Assembly: GCF_012932915.1 (NCBI RefSeq)
Contig: NZ_VCQU01000005.1
Span: 422,394-486,393 of the forward strand
Source: Antrihabitans stalactiti
Lineage (GTDB): Bacteria; Actinomycetota; Actinomycetes; Mycobacteriales; Mycobacteriaceae
Reading direction: 5' to 3'
Length of the DNA stretch: 64,000 nt
Shown: piece by piece, positions 37,467-51,570 of the stretch
Layout of the letters: every line of letters starts with the position of its first letter
How positions within the stretch are numbered: position 1 is the first letter of the stretch
Notes under the pieces: model-generated
The model's database searches: none
The model's input: only the letters and a program-made list of their open reading frames with translations
Told to the model about the DNA's origin: nothing
Position numbers and translations under genes: made by a program

Positions 37467-38135
37467 GTGACCGAGACGGAGAGTTCGTCGCACGCTGGCC
37501 CGTGGGAGCGCAAGAAGCGCCAGGCCATGCGCCACATTCAGGGAGTTGCGTTCGACTTGTTCGATGAGCTCGGCTATCGCGCGGTCGCCGTCGATAGGGT
37601 CGCGGCAACCGCTGGAGTGTCACCGAGTTCGATCTATCGCTACTTCGGCACCAAGGAAATGTTGGTCCTGTACGACGAGTTCGACCAGCAGCTTCTCGAG
37701 CTGCTCGAGCGTGCTGGTGGCGGGGATTTGATGCGCCCGCTCGACCTGCTGGAGGCCGCGCGCGCGGCGGTACCCACCCTCCTGGACGTCGTTCTCTCAG
37801 GCGGTGGCGAGAATCAATTCAAGCGCCGCATGCGCTATGTGTTGACCGAGCCGGACGTCAAGGCGGGGCTGACGCGACAGACCGAGGACTTGGAAGCGTC
37901 GATCCGGGCAGTTGCGGCGAGGCGGTCCGGCACCGATCCCGACGACTTGACGATCAGAATCGCCACGACATCGGCGGCCTGGGCTTTCAACGCGGCAATG
38001 GACTATTGGGCGCGTTCGAACTTCGCGGAACCGTTGCGGGAGGTGCTACGGCGCGCCACCGGCATCATCATCGATGGTGCCGAGGTGCAACTGGCAGGAC
38101 TTCAGTTGAAAACGACCAGCCAGACCGCGATGTAG
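37467..38135 (+). CDS. TetR-family transcriptional regulator
   Basis: The product is 222 residues from GTG 37467. The N-terminal helix-turn-helix has the TetR pattern: IQGVAFDLFDELGYRAVAVD, then AATAGVSPSSIYRYFGTKE (about residues 46-64). The ligand-binding C-terminal domain is helical and diverged. It is likely the local repressor of the divergent MmpL-cyclase operon. The 3' end overlaps the convergent trhA gene by 34 bp. Confidence 0.92.
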   Translation: MTETESSSHAGPWERKKRQAMRHIQGVAFDLFDELGYRAVAVDRVAATAGVSPSSIYRYFGTKEMLVLYDEFDQQLLELLERAGGGDLMRPLDLLEAARAAVPTLLDVVLSGGGENQFKRRMRYVLTEPDVKAGLTRQTEDLEASIRAVAARRSGTDPDDLTIRIATTSAAWAFNAAMDYWARSNFAEPLREVLRRATGIIIDGAEVQLAGLQLKTTSQTAM

Positions 38136-38770
38136 TGGCACAACGCCGCGATCACTGTTGCGGCGTGGAAGAACTCATGGTGACCGAAGGTTCGCGGCCA
38201 TGGGTTCGGCCACTTCGTCGCGTACAGAATGGCGCCGCCGCTGTAGAGGACGCCGCCGACTGCAAGCAGCACCATCGGTGCGACGCCGACATGGTGGGTG
38301 AGGTCGCCGATGACCGGGACGATCGCCCAGCCGAGCAGGAGATACAGCGGAACGCCGATCCATACCGGCGCGGTCGGCCACAGCATCTTCAACGCGACGC
38401 CGCCGAGGGCGCCTGCCCACACGACGATCAGCACGATCCGACCGGCAGACGATGGCAGGCCGAGCATTGCGAATGGCGTGTAGCTGCCCGCGATGAACAG
38501 GAAGATCATCGAGTGGTCGGCCCGCTTCATCCAGATGCGGCCCTCGGTCGTTTTCCAGTGAATCCGGTGGTAAGTCGCGCTGATGCCGAAGAGTCCACAG
38601 ATGGTGATGCTGTAGATAGCGGTGGCAACGGCGGCTGTGCCGGACACCAGTGACCAGGACAGCGTCACCAGCACTGTCCCGGCTGCGATTGCGATTGCGA
38701 ATGCCCACAGGTGGATCCAGCCGCGCATGCGCGGTTTGACGGGCAGTTCGTCGAGCCCGAAGACTGTCAA
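38102..38770 (-). CDS. trhA: Hemolysin III/TrhA family membrane protein
   Basis: This 222-residue PAQR-superfamily protein has seven hydrophobic helices and the metal-type residues of the family: TYHRIHW (about residue 66), KRADHSMIF (about residue 82) and GHHEFFH near the C-terminus. In E. coli TrhA affects membrane energetics and lipid composition; true hemolytic activity is doubtful. The start is TTG 38770. The counterpart is Rv1085c. Upstream lies a strong 22-bp palindrome, suggesting specific control. Confidence 0.9.
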   Translation of the reverse strand: MTVFGLDELPVKPRMRGWIHLWAFAIAIAAGTVLVTLSWSLVSGTAAVATAIYSITICGLFGISATYHRIHWKTTEGRIWMKRADHSMIFLFIAGSYTPFAMLGLPSSAGRIVLIVVWAGALGGVALKMLWPTAPVWIGVPLYLLLGWAIVPVIGDLTHHVGVAPMVLLAVGGVLYSGGAILYATKWPNPWPRTFGHHEFFHAATVIAALCHYIAVWLVVFN

Positions 38771-38792
38771 TGGATATCCTATTACTCGTGGG

Positions 38793-38814
38793 TAACCTAC
38801 GGTTGCGTAGGTTA
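38793..38814. promoter_or_regulatory. 22-bp perfect palindrome upstream of trhA
   Basis: TAACCTACG-GTTG-CGTAGGTTA has perfect 9-bp arms. It lies 22 nt upstream of the trhA start codon and 128 nt upstream of the prenyl-synthase start. It is not followed by a T-run and sits at a promoter, so an operator is more likely than a terminator. I have a vague recollection of similar CCTACGG...CCGTAGG sites near desaturase genes in this order. Confidence 0.55.
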
Positions 38815-38942
38815 GTTGTCACTCTACCGTCCGGTGTGGCGCGTATGACGCGATCCGTGACCAATCCCACCGCGGGCGTACGCTTTTCTACTGTGTCCAT
38901 CGGGTCTACCACCTCCTCGCAGTGTCGTGAAGTGATGCCGCT

Positions 38943-39710
38943 TTGAAGGCTCGGGGTCTGCTGTATCGCGTGTACGAATCTCGGCTGTTGAAGCAGCTTG
39001 CAGACAAGCAGCATCCGCGTCATGTCGCCGTACTCTGCGACGGTAATCGCCGATGGGCGCGGGAGAACGGTTTCACCGATGTCAGCCACGGCTACCGGGT
39101 TGGGGCACTGCGCATCGCTGAGTTGTTGAGCTGGTGTGATGCCGCAGGGATCGAGATGGCGACGATCTACTTGCTGTCGGCGGAGAATCTGCGCAGAGAC
39201 CCCGACGAACTGCAGTCGCTGATCGAGATCATCGGCGACGTCGTAGACGAGATCTCCGGTCCGGGGCGAACGTCGAGTGTGCGAATCGTGGGTTCGCTCG
39301 ATCTGTTGCCCGACTACGCCTCGCGCCGGCTGCGTGACGCAGCTGAGCGAACCGAAGGCCGGCAAGGCGTGCATGTGAATGTCGCAATCGGCTACGGCGG
39401 TCGGCAGGAAATCGCCGATGCCGTGCAATCGCTCGTGCGCCAACGTCTCGACGCAGGCATCAACGGCGACGAACTGGTCGAGTCGCTGACCGTCGAGAGC
39501 ATCGGCGAGAACCTCTACACCTCAGGCCAGCCCGACCCTGACCTCGTCATTCGCACCTCCGGTGAACAACGGCTCTCGGGATTTCTGCTCTGGCAGAGCG
39601 CGTATTCGGAGATCTGGTTCACCGAGGCGTACTGGCCCGAGTTCCGTCGCGTCGACTTCCTTCGCGCCCTCCGCGACTACGCGGCCCGCCACCGGAGGTT
39701 CGGCGTCTAA
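38943..39710 (+). CDS. Short-chain Z-isoprenyl diphosphate synthase (Rv1086-like)
   Basis: The product is 255 residues from TTG 38943, the only usable start after an in-frame stop 15 nt upstream. It is a cis-prenyltransferase with LCDGNRRWAR (about residue 25), NVAIGYGGRQEI (about residue 142) and RTSGEQRLSGFLLWQSAYSE (about residue 203). The close relative Rv1086 makes Z,E-farnesyl diphosphate, the precursor for decaprenyl phosphate used in arabinogalactan and lipid-linked sugars. It is distinct from the long-chain UppS. A family 1 palindrome begins 2 nt after its stop. Confidence 0.93.
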   Translation: MKARGLLYRVYESRLLKQLADKQHPRHVAVLCDGNRRWARENGFTDVSHGYRVGALRIAELLSWCDAAGIEMATIYLLSAENLRRDPDELQSLIEIIGDVVDEISGPGRTSSVRIVGSLDLLPDYASRRLRDAAERTEGRQGVHVNVAIGYGGRQEIADAVQSLVRQRLDAGINGDELVESLTVESIGENLYTSGQPDPDLVIRTSGEQRLSGFLLWQSAYSEIWFTEAYWPEFRRVDFLRALRDYAARHRRFGV

Positions 39711-39712
39711 CT

Positions 39713-39756
39713 CCGTGCGCGCGTCTCACCCCCACCGGGGTTAAATTCACTCACAG
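39713..39756. repeat. 44-bp palindromic repeat, family 1, copy C
   Basis: The 20-4-20 layout has loop CACC. The conserved arm is on the left (CCGTGCGCGCGTCTCACCCC) and the diverged arm on the right. It has the same orientation and subtype as copy D 7.1 kb away, on the other side of the polyketide cluster. Confidence 0.8.
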
Positions 39757-39799
39757 TTGTGGGGCGATTTGTCCAGGTCAGCGGGCATACTTGACCGAC

Positions 39800-41548
39800 A
39801 TGCAGCAAACCTTCGCGTCACACGTTCGGTCGCAGGTCGAGCGGTTCGGCGACGACCGCCGGTACACCTACCTGCGGGAAGTCGGTCGCGAGCTGACCGA
39901 GGACGTCGTGACCTACCGCGGGCTGGACCGAGACGCTCGAGCGATCGCGGCGTGGCTGCTGACCCAACCCGAGACGAAACGCCCGGTCGTCCTCCTCTAC
40001 GACACCGGACTCGACTTTCTGCGCGCGTTCATCGGGTGCATCTACGCCGGGGTGATCGCGATCCCTGCCCCAGTGCCGCTCTACGCCAACGGCATGCGTC
40101 GGGTCGCGGGGATCTTCGCCGACGCCGACGTCGCGATCGTGCTCACGACGGCCGCGACCCGGGAACTACTCGCCGCCGGACTCAGCGATGCTGGGCTCGC
40201 GGACAAGGTGAAGCTGGTAGCCACAGACGACGCCACACTTGCCGACCCCGACGCGTGGGAGATGCCCGCCATCGGACCCGACACGGTCGCATTCCTGCAG
40301 TACACCTCGGGCTCGACCGGCGACCCGAAGGGCGTCGTGGTGACCCACGGAAATCTACTGCACAACACTGCGGCGATGGCTTCGTCGTTCGGGGCGGACC
40401 ACAACAGCGTGGGGATCGGCTGGGTCCCACACTTTCACGACATGGGATTGATCGGCGTGTTGTTGGCGTCGATCGCGACCGGATGCGACTGCGTCTACAT
40501 GTCGCCGATGACGTTTCTGAAGCGGCCGATCCGGTTGCTGGAAGCCATCGACAAGTACCGCGGGACAATCATGGCGTCGCCGAACTTCGCATACGAGTTG
40601 ATCGCGCGTCGGGTCAAGCCGGCCCAACTGGCCGGACTGGACCTCTCGTGTATGAAGACCGCCCTCAACGGTGCCGAGCCGGTCCGGCAACGCACGATCG
40701 ACACGATTGCCGACTGTCTCGGGCCCGCTGGCCTCCGCCCGTACACCATCGTCCCCACCTACGGACTTGCCGAAGTGACGCTCCTCGCGACCGTGGGTCG
40801 TGCGGGAACCCCTCCTCCGCGGTTGGACGTCGACGCGGCAGCGTTGGAGCGCAACGAGATCGTCCCATCATCAGCGCCGGGCGCACTGTCGCTGGTCAGC
40901 AGCGGGGCGCCGGCAGAGGGCATCGAGGTCCGCATCGTGCATCCGCAGACCTTGCTCGACGAGAGCGGTGTCGGTGAGATCTGGCTCCGCGGGGCAAGCG
41001 TTGCGGGCGGCTACTGGAAGCGGCCGGAGCAGACGCGTGCAGATTTCGAGGCCTTCGTCGGCACCGACGGACCGTACCTCCGGACCGGCGACCTGGGCTT
41101 TCTGTCGGGCGGGGAACTCTTCGTCACCGGTCGACTCAAGGACCTGATCATCGTCAACGGGCGAAACCTCTACCCACAGGACATCGAAGCTGCGATTTGC
41201 GAAAGTCATCCCGCCCTTGCCGAGTCGATCGGAATCGCCGTGTCGATCGATGCCGAGGACAAGGAACGGCTGCTCGTCATCCTCGGGGTCAAACACGCGG
41301 CAATGGCGGGTATCGCGCATGCCGAACTCGCTGCCGAGATCAAGGCGTTCGCCTCACGGACCTTCGACGTTCCAGCACCGAATGTCGTTTTCGTCGAACA
41401 ACGCGGCATCCACCGCACGACGAGCGGCAAAGTGCAGCGCCGCTCGATGAAGGCGGCGTTCCTCGCGCGGGCACTCGACGGCGTTCTTTACGAGGCCATC
41501 GATCCTGTCGTCGAAAATCTGCGGGCCGTGAACCAAGTCGGTTCCTGA
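39800..41548 (+). CDS. Fatty acyl-AMP ligase (FadD/FAAL family)
   Basis: The product is about 582 residues from ATG 39800; a TTG three codons earlier is also possible. The adenylation signature is QYTSGSTGDPKGVV (about residue 168), with PTYGLAEVTLLAT (about residue 319) and RTGDLGFLSGGELFVTGRLKDLIIVNGRN (about residues 430-460). The N-terminus (RYTYLREVGRELTEDVVTYRGLDRDAR) and C-terminus are of the fatty acyl-AMP ligase class. These activate a fatty acid and hand it to an ACP rather than to CoA. It opens the cluster and is 125 nt upstream of the ACP gene. Confidence 0.9.
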   Translation: MQQTFASHVRSQVERFGDDRRYTYLREVGRELTEDVVTYRGLDRDARAIAAWLLTQPETKRPVVLLYDTGLDFLRAFIGCIYAGVIAIPAPVPLYANGMRRVAGIFADADVAIVLTTAATRELLAAGLSDAGLADKVKLVATDDATLADPDAWEMPAIGPDTVAFLQYTSGSTGDPKGVVVTHGNLLHNTAAMASSFGADHNSVGIGWVPHFHDMGLIGVLLASIATGCDCVYMSPMTFLKRPIRLLEAIDKYRGTIMASPNFAYELIARRVKPAQLAGLDLSCMKTALNGAEPVRQRTIDTIADCLGPAGLRPYTIVPTYGLAEVTLLATVGRAGTPPPRLDVDAAALERNEIVPSSAPGALSLVSSGAPAEGIEVRIVHPQTLLDESGVGEIWLRGASVAGGYWKRPEQTRADFEAFVGTDGPYLRTGDLGFLSGGELFVTGRLKDLIIVNGRNLYPQDIEAAICESHPALAESIGIAVSIDAEDKERLLVILGVKHAAMAGIAHAELAAEIKAFASRTFDVPAPNVVFVEQRGIHRTTSGKVQRRSMKAAFLARALDGVLYEAIDPVVENLRAVNQVGS

Positions 41549-41673
41549 GCCGTTTTTGTTCATGACCCTGAGGTCCGTTAACCCTCGGGTGGCGGTGATC
41601 AACACCTCGGGGACGGGCTTGCACCCCCTGCGGTGCCTATTTATCGAGGTCAGCGCGCCCGAGGATATTAAGC

Positions 41674-46135
<4,462 letters not shown>

Positions 46136-46136
<1 letters not shown>

Positions 46137-46864
46137 TGTCGGAAGCGTTGCGGCTGTTCTGCTTTCACCACGCGGGCGGCGGTCCATCGTTGTATCGCGG
46201 GTGGAGCAGTGCCCTCGCACCGCACATCGCGGTCGTGCCGGTCGTCCTGCCAGGGCGCGAGACTCGTTCTGCAGAATCACGATTCGTCGATATCGACCCG
46301 CTGGTCGCCCAACTCGACCGGGAACTCGACCCAACCACTCCCTACGCATTTTTCGGCCACAGTATGGGAGCGCTGGTTGCCTACCGGCTCGCGTGCCTGC
46401 GCCGCGATCGCGGCACCGAAATGCCACGTGCACTGCTGCTTTCGGGCTACTCCGCGCCGCACTTGCCGTCACCCTTGCCGTCGGTCGACGACCTCGACGA
46501 CACCGCGCTGGCGCAATTACTCAGCCAGGTCGGGGGACTACCGCCGGAAGTCCTCGCCTGGGAGTCGATGTTGCACGAGGTTCTGGCCGTCGTCCGAGAC
46601 GACCTGAAAATCTGCGCGAGCACTAGCAACCTCCCGCCGCTCGACCTCCCAATCCATGCCTTCGGCGGCGACGAGGACCCGCTGGTCAGCGAGCTGGATC
46701 TCCAAGCATGGCGCCGTTGCACCACCGCCAAATTCGACGTGACCATCCTGCCGGGCGATCATTTCTTTCTCGCAGACGCCGCGCCTGAACTCATGACGCG
46801 CCTCCGCCCCCTGTGCGCGCGTCTCACCCTTCCAAGGGTAAAAATCACTCACAGTTCTGGATGA
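46136..46864 (+). CDS. Type II thioesterase of the polyketide cluster
   Basis: This 242-residue alpha/beta hydrolase of the type II thioesterase family has CFHHAGGGPSLYRGW at the N-terminus and nucleophile Ser76 in GHSMGALVAY. The acid lies in GGDEDPLV (about residue 180) and His about 206 in GDHFFL. It should clear stalled or misprimed acyl groups from the carrier domains, because chain release is assigned to the AOS. Its ATG overlaps the synthase stop by one base. The last 17 codons and the stop come from palindromic repeat copy D and its edge, so the C-terminal tail is not ancestral. Confidence 0.9.
46811..46854. repeat. 44-bp palindromic repeat, family 1, copy D (inside thioesterase 3' end)
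   Basis: The layout is 20-4-20 with loop TCCA. The conserved arm is on the left (CTGTGCGCGCGTCTCACCCT). It begins exactly at codon 226 of the thioesterase and is read in frame as LCARLTLPRVKITHS. It has the same orientation as copy C and is inverted relative to copy E. Confidence 0.85.
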
Positions 46865-46878
46865 GCCCACCCGCACAA

Positions 46879-46922
46879 CTGTGCGTGATTTTCACCCCTC
46901 TGGGGGTGAGACGCGCGCACGG
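46879..46922. repeat. 44-bp palindromic repeat, family 1, copy E
   Basis: The layout is 20-4-20 with loop TCTG and the conserved arm on the right. It is the mirror image of copy D, 24 nt away, and it ends 1 nt before the coaA stop codon. Together D and E form a large compound inverted repeat between convergent genes. Confidence 0.85.
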
Positions 46923-46923
46923 T

Positions 46924-47853
46924 TCATAGCTTGCGAAGTCGGAGGCGATTGATCGCGTGGTCGGCGTCTTTGCGCAGGACCAGGGTCGCGCGGGGGCGGG
47001 TCGGGAGGATGTTCTCGACCAGGTTGGGCCGGTTGGTCGAATGCCAGATCTCCCGGGCCGCGGCAGCCGCGTCGCGATCGTTGAGCATCGAGTAGTGGTG
47101 GAAATGCGAATTGGGCACAGCGAAGGCCTCGCGTAGCGCGAGAAACCGTTGGACATACCAGTTTTCGATGTCCTCGATGCGGGCGTCGACGTAGATAGAG
47201 AAATCGAAGAGGTCGGAGACCATCAGCCGCGGACCGGTCTGCAGCACGTTGAGACCCTCGATGATCAGGATGTCCGGCTGGTGCACGAGGTGGTACTGGC
47301 CTGGGACGATGTTGTAGATCGTGTGCGAATACACCGGGGCCGCAACCTCTTCGGCCCCGGACTTGACCTCGGTAACGAAGCGCAGCAGTTTGCGACGGTC
47401 GTACGACTCGGGAAAGCCCTTGCGGTGCATGATTCCACGCCGCGTGAGCTCCGCCGTCGAGTACAGGAAGCCGTCGGTCGTCACGAGATCGACGCGCGGA
47501 TGATGCTCCCACCGCGACAGCAACGCCTGCAGCACGCGCGCGGTCGTCGACTTCCCGACCGCGACGCTGCCTGCGACGCCGATGACGAAAGGCACCTGGC
47601 GGTCGGGGTGGGTGTCGCCGAGGAACGTCGCTGTTGCGGCGAACAACCGCTGCCTCGCGGCAACCTGCAGGTGAATAAGTCGCGCGAGTGGCAGGTAGAC
47701 CTCGGCGACTTCCTCGAGGTCGATCTGCTCACCGAGCCCACGCAGACCGATCAGCTCTTCTTCGGTGAGGACGAGTGGTGTCGATCGCCGCAGCGTGCGC
47801 CACTGCTTGCGGTCGAACTCGACGTATGGGCTCGGTTCGCTCACCCGCGCCAT
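46924..47853 (-). CDS. coaA: Pantothenate kinase (type I)
   Basis: I place the start at ATG 47853 ([13 protein letters not shown]), with GGAGG 7 nt upstream, giving 309 residues. This agrees with known CoaA proteins, although the frame is open 34 codons further. The P-loop is [15 protein letters not shown] (about residue 92), followed by LVTTDGFLY and [12 protein letters not shown]. It phosphorylates pantothenate, the first committed step of CoA synthesis, and is usually feedback-inhibited by CoA. The counterpart is Rv1092c. It is convergent with the thioesterase gene. Confidence 0.95.
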   Translation of the reverse strand: MARVSEPSPYVEFDRKQWRTLRRSTPLVLTEEELIGLRGLGEQIDLEEVAEVYLPLARLIHLQVAARQRLFAATATFLGDTHPDRQVPFVIGVAGSVAVGKSTTARVLQALLSRWEHHPRVDLVTTDGFLYSTAELTRRGIMHRKGFPESYDRRKLLRFVTEVKSGAEEVAAPVYSHTIYNIVPGQYHLVHQPDILIIEGLNVLQTGPRLMVSDLFDFSIYVDARIEDIENWYVQRFLALREAFAVPNSHFHHYSMLNDRDAAAAAREIWHSTNRPNLVENILPTRPRATLVLRKDADHAINRLRLRKL

Positions 47854-47976
47854 ACGCGGACCTCCGGATGTACTGACGGCACGGTCATAGCTGGATTCTG
47901 CTCGCCGAGAGACGTCGTCGTCGCCTGGGGGTGCCGTGACAGCGTCGTCGGTCATAGTGGAGATATTGTCGCGATC

Positions 47977-49203
47977 ATGGAGCCGGACACAATCGTTCGC
48001 GAGTATCTGCTGCTCGGACTGGCCTTCGACCGCCTGGAGGAGGGGTTCGTCGACGCCTTCACGGGTGATCCCGACCTGCGCCGACAGGTCGAGAACGCCC
48101 CGAAGCCGGACCCGAAGGGTCTGGCTCGGCGCGCTGCCGCGCTGCGCGCGGACCTACCGTCGGCCGGCCTGTCCGCCGACCGGACCGAGTTTCTCGATGT
48201 CCACCTCCGGGCGCTCGAATGTTCCGGCCGCAAGTTCGCGGGGGAGCAGATCGGGTTCGTCGACGAGGTCGCGGCGTATTTCGACGTGCGGATCGAGATG
48301 GCCGACCCCGAGGAATACGCCGAGGCGCACCGTCGGATGAACGCGGTGCTGCCTGGTCCGGGCTCGTTGGCCGAGCGATTACGAGCACATCGGTCCGCGG
48401 ACGCGATACCGGCGGCACGGCTGCCGGAGTGCGTGGAAGCGTTCTCCAGCGCGTTGCGCGACTTGGTCCGGGCCAGGTATCCGCTGCCCGCCAACGAACT
48501 CGTCGAGTACGAGGTGGTCAGCGACAAACCCTGGTCCGGGTTCAACTACTACCTGGGCAACTTCCGCTCGCGCGTGGCGATCAATTCCGATCTCGAACAG
48601 CACATGGCTCACCTGCCGCACTTGATTGCGCACGAGTCGTATCCGGGCCATCACACCGAACATTGCCGCAAGGAAGCCGGACTCGTTCGCAACGCCGGCC
48701 AGGCCGAGCAGACGCTGTTTCTCGTCAACACACCGCAATGCCTCATGGCTGAGGGACTCGCGGACCTGGCCCTGCGGTCGATCGTCGGACCCGATTGGGG
48801 ACTGTGGGCGCAGGAGATCTACGCCGACCTCGGTTTGCGATTCGACGGTCAACGAGCTCAGCAACTTTCGACGGCATCGGCGAAGTTGCTCGGGGCCCGC
48901 CAGGACGCAGCGCTTCTGCTCCACGACCGCGGAAAGAGTCAGGACGACGTCGCCGAATTCCTGCAACGCGCGACCCTGACCACGCCGGATCGGGCACGAC
49001 AGTCGCTACGTTTCCTGTCGTCCCCCTTGTGGCGCGCCTACATCAGCACCTACGTCGAGGGCTACCGGTTGCTCGGCAGTTGGCTCGACGTCGCACCTGA
49101 TCCCGAGCAGCGCTCGGACCGATTCCGCAGACTGCTCGACGAACCGCTCACGCCGGGTCGACTCCGGCGCGAGCTTGCCGACGAACCGATCAGAACTCGT
49201 TGA
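47977..49203 (+). CDS. DUF885-family protein (putative metallopeptidase)
   Basis: The product is 408 residues from ATG 47977. The central motif [15 protein letters not shown] (about residue 216) is the HExxPGHH signature of DUF885, thought to bind zinc in a peptidase-like active site. [19 protein letters not shown] follows. It has no signal peptide, so it is probably cytoplasmic. At about 400 residues it is shorter than the roughly 550-residue secreted members. Catalysis is unproven in the family. It is divergent from coaA, and the 3' end overlaps the next convergent gene by 14 bp. Confidence 0.82.
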   Translation: MEPDTIVREYLLLGLAFDRLEEGFVDAFTGDPDLRRQVENAPKPDPKGLARRAAALRADLPSAGLSADRTEFLDVHLRALECSGRKFAGEQIGFVDEVAAYFDVRIEMADPEEYAEAHRRMNAVLPGPGSLAERLRAHRSADAIPAARLPECVEAFSSALRDLVRARYPLPANELVEYEVVSDKPWSGFNYYLGNFRSRVAINSDLEQHMAHLPHLIAHESYPGHHTEHCRKEAGLVRNAGQAEQTLFLVNTPQCLMAEGLADLALRSIVGPDWGLWAQEIYADLGLRFDGQRAQQLSTASAKLLGARQDAALLLHDRGKSQDDVAEFLQRATLTTPDRARQSLRFLSSPLWRAYISTYVEGYRLLGSWLDVAPDPEQRSDRFRRLLDEPLTPGRLRRELADEPIRTR

Positions 49204-49972
49204 AACAGACCGTCACGGGCGGGTCGTAGTAGTACCAGGAATTATCGAAAACCTGTGGGTTGCACTGGTTCTTGTCGTTGACTCCGTTGACGACATCGAC
49301 GACGACGATCGTTCCCGGCGCCCGGCAGGTTGCTGCAGGCACGACCCACTCTTTGTCGGCAGGCTTGCCGTAGCAGCCGTTGACGTTGAAGTTGACCTGG
49401 AGGCAGTAGGTGGTGCCGTTGACAGGGACATAGCCGACATCGGGACGGCAGCTGCCGGTCGACGACACCTCGACGACCTTGTACGTCGCGGCCGAGCTGG
49501 TGCACGAATCGACCGTGGGGTTCTTGGGAACGTTCGCAAGGCAGTCGTTCACTGCGAAGCCAGCGGCCGGTTTCGTCGAGGTGCGGGACGGCGACGCCGA
49601 TGTCGTCTGCGACGACGTCCGCGAGGATGTAGCGGCGGAGGTGGACGTCTTGTCGGCGACTTTGTCGTTGCTGTCGCCACCGCGGGTGAGGACGACGACG
49701 ATGCCGAGCGCCACCAGGGTGACGATGACCAGCACGACTCCGAAGACGATCAAGCTCACCGGCTTCTTCGGTGGTGGCGGCGGAGGCTGCTGATACCCGT
49801 ATCCCGCATTCTGCTGGTACTCCGGCCCGGTCCCGTACTGCTGGCCTGCGGTGTATTGCGCCGTGGGTTGATACTGCTGATCCGGACCGTACTGCGGCGG
49901 CGGCCCGTAGCCCTGCCCGGGCGGCGGCAGATACGGATCCTGCGGGTTGTGTGGATCACCCGGGTAACTCAT
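49190..49972 (-). CDS. Membrane-anchored Pro/Gln/Tyr-rich protein with Cys-rich extracellular domain (LppU-like)
   Basis: The product is 260 residues from ATG 49972. The N-terminal 70 residues are Pro/Gln/Tyr-rich and disordered (repeats of QQY, PPPP). One membrane helix follows (VSLIVFGVVLVIVTLVALGI, about residues 73-92), then a Ser/Thr-rich linker and a C-terminal domain with six to seven Cys that could form disulfides outside the cell. The layout resembles LppU-type proteins of this order, but that is tentative. Function is unknown. It is divergent from glyA. Confidence 0.8.
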   Translation of the reverse strand: MSYPGDPHNPQDPYLPPPGQGYGPPPQYGPDQQYQPTAQYTAGQQYGTGPEYQQNAGYGYQQPPPPPPKKPVSLIVFGVVLVIVTLVALGIVVVLTRGGDSNDKVADKTSTSAATSSRTSSQTTSASPSRTSTKPAAGFAVNDCLANVPKNPTVDSCTSSAATYKVVEVSSTGSCRPDVGYVPVNGTTYCLQVNFNVNGCYGKPADKEWVVPAATCRAPGTIVVVDVVNGVNDKNQCNPQVFDNSWYYYDPPVTVCFNEF

Positions 49973-50030
49973 TTCGTACCCTCCCAAGGGTGCGCGATGG
50001 GCGCGACAATTGCCTACATAGACTAATGGT

Positions 50031-51326
50031 GTGACCGCAACCGTTGCCTCCTCTGTTAACACCCAGTCGCTGGGGGAACTCGATCCCGAAGTTGCCGCCG
50101 CTCTGGCGGGCGAACTTGGGCGTGAACGAGACACCTTGGAGATGATCGCGTCGGAGAACTTCGTTCCGCGTGCCGTGCTCCAGGCGCAGGGGAGCGTGCT
50201 CACCAACAAATACGCGGAGGGGTACCCCGGCCGGCGGTACTACGGCGGCTGCGAGCACGTCGACATCGTCGAAACCCTCGCCCGCGACCGCGCAAAGGCG
50301 CTGTTCGGTGCCGATTTCGCCAACGTCCAGCCACACTCCGGCGCACAGGCCAACGCGGCTGTGCTGATGGCGCTGATGAACCCGGGCGAGAAGTTGCTCG
50401 GCCTGGACCTCGCCCACGGCGGCCACCTGACGCACGGGATGCGCCTCAACTTCTCGGGCAAGTTGTACGAGGTGCACTCCTATGGCGTGAGCAAGGAAGA
50501 CCACCGCGTCGACATGGACGAGGTCCGTAAGGTCGCGTTGGAAGCCAAGCCGAAAGTCATCGTCGCTGGCTGGTCCGCCTACCCGCGCCACCAGGATTTC
50601 GCGGCATTCCGGTCGATCGCCGACGAGGTCGGCGCGTATTTGTGGGTCGACATGGCCCATTTCGCCGGTCTCGTTGCAGCCGGTCTGCACCCGTCGCCCG
50701 TGCCGTACGCCGATGTCGTCAGCACCACCGTCCACAAGACACTGGGCGGTCCGCGGTCGGGTCTGATCCTCGCCAAGCAGGAATGGGCCAAGAAGCTCAA
50801 TTCCGCGGTGTTCCCAGGTCAGCAGGGCGGCCCGCTCATGCACGCGATCGCAGCCAAGGCCGTCTCGCTGAAGATTGCAGGCACCGAAGAGTTCAAGAAA
50901 CGTCAAGAGCGCACGCTGTCGGGCGCAAAGATCCTTGCTGAGCGCCTCACCGGCGCGGATGTGTCAGGTAAGGGCGTCAGCGTCCTCACCGGCGGCACGG
51001 ACGTCCACCTCGTGCTCGTCGACCTGCGTAACTCTGAGCTCGACGGTCAGCAGGGCGAGGATCTGCTCCACGAGGTCGGCATCACGGTCAACCGCAACGC
51101 CATCCCGTTCGACCCACGCCCGCCGATGGTGACCTCCGGTCTGCGCATCGGTACCGCCGCACTCGCGACGCGTGGTTTCGACGACGCCGCTTTCACCGAG
51201 GTTGCCGACATCATCGCCTCCACGCTCGCCGGTGGGGACGTCGACGCCCAACGCGCTCGCGTCACCGCGCTCGCCAAGACGTTCCCCCTCTACGAAGGCC
51301 TCGAGGACTGGCGCCTCCTCGGTTAG
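50031..51326 (+). CDS. glyA: Serine hydroxymethyltransferase
   Basis: The product is 431 residues from GTG 50031. This PLP enzyme interconverts serine and glycine with tetrahydrofolate. [17 protein letters not shown] (about residue 41), [18 protein letters not shown] (about residue 62) and the PLP-lysine motif [15 protein letters not shown] (about residue 230) are all intact. The counterpart is Rv1093 (glyA1). A family 2 palindrome begins 4 nt after the stop, probably ending the transcript before phoH2. Confidence 0.97.
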   Translation: MTATVASSVNTQSLGELDPEVAAALAGELGRERDTLEMIASENFVPRAVLQAQGSVLTNKYAEGYPGRRYYGGCEHVDIVETLARDRAKALFGADFANVQPHSGAQANAAVLMALMNPGEKLLGLDLAHGGHLTHGMRLNFSGKLYEVHSYGVSKEDHRVDMDEVRKVALEAKPKVIVAGWSAYPRHQDFAAFRSIADEVGAYLWVDMAHFAGLVAAGLHPSPVPYADVVSTTVHKTLGGPRSGLILAKQEWAKKLNSAVFPGQQGGPLMHAIAAKAVSLKIAGTEEFKKRQERTLSGAKILAERLTGADVSGKGVSVLTGGTDVHLVLVDLRNSELDGQQGEDLLHEVGITVNRNAIPFDPRPPMVTSGLRIGTAALATRGFDDAAFTEVADIIASTLAGGDVDAQRARVTALAKTFPLYEGLEDWRLLG

Positions 51327-51330
51327 TAGG

Positions 51331-51374
51331 TCGTGAGTCTTTTAGGAGTCCAGGGACTCCGAAAAGACTCACGA
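51331..51374. repeat. 44-bp palindromic repeat, family 2, copy 2
   Basis: The left arm is identical to copy 1 (TCGTGAGTCTTTTAGGAGTC), the loop is CAGG, and the right arm has one change that leaves a G-T pair. It lies 4 nt after the glyA stop codon. Confidence 0.9.
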
Positions 51375-51472
51375 GTGTGTTGTGTGACTCCCGTGGTTCG
51401 CGTTAATAAGTTGTTCACCGACACGCCCCTCTCGTCCTCGGCCGGATTACACGATTGGCAGTAGCGTCGGCG

Positions 51473-51500
51473 GTACAGGCAGCGGGGAAGCGGCCTGTAC
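51473..51500 (+). promoter_or_regulatory. Leader hairpin 1 upstream of phoH2
   Basis: GTACAGGC and GCCTGTAC form a perfect 8-bp stem around a 12-nt purine-rich loop. It directly abuts the GGGAGG ribosome site (51501-51506) of a short leader frame. The stretch from 51375 to 51472 shows nothing else. Confidence 0.45.
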
Positions 51501-51513
51501 GGGAGGTCCGATC

Positions 51514-51570
51514 GTGACTGAGCTACTCAGTTCGAGGGGGCCGGCACCCGGTCCTCGGGTTAACCCCTAA
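51514..51570 (+). CDS. Possible 18-residue leader peptide upstream of phoH2
   Basis: GTG 51514 is preceded by GGGAGG at a 7-nt spacing, a better ribosome site than most in the window. The frame reads MTELLSSRGPAPGPRVNP and ends at TAA 51568-51570, inside the right side of leader hairpin 2. Ribosomes translating it would melt that hairpin. There is no homology to guide it, so it may be a regulatory leader or chance. In mycobacteria a small gene upstream of phoH2 (phoAT) has been described as its antitoxin, but I do not recognise that protein here. Confidence 0.3.
   Translation: MTELLSSRGPAPGPRVNP

Noticed and set aside
35183..37535. Frames of several hundred codons opposite or alongside mmpL
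   Set aside because: They are shadows of the MmpL gene; the mmpL frame alone shows membrane helices and conserved motifs.
46924..47955. Longer coaA starting at ATG 47955
   Set aside because: The extra 34 residues are low complexity, and GGAGG sits 7 nt before ATG 47853, where known CoaA proteins begin.
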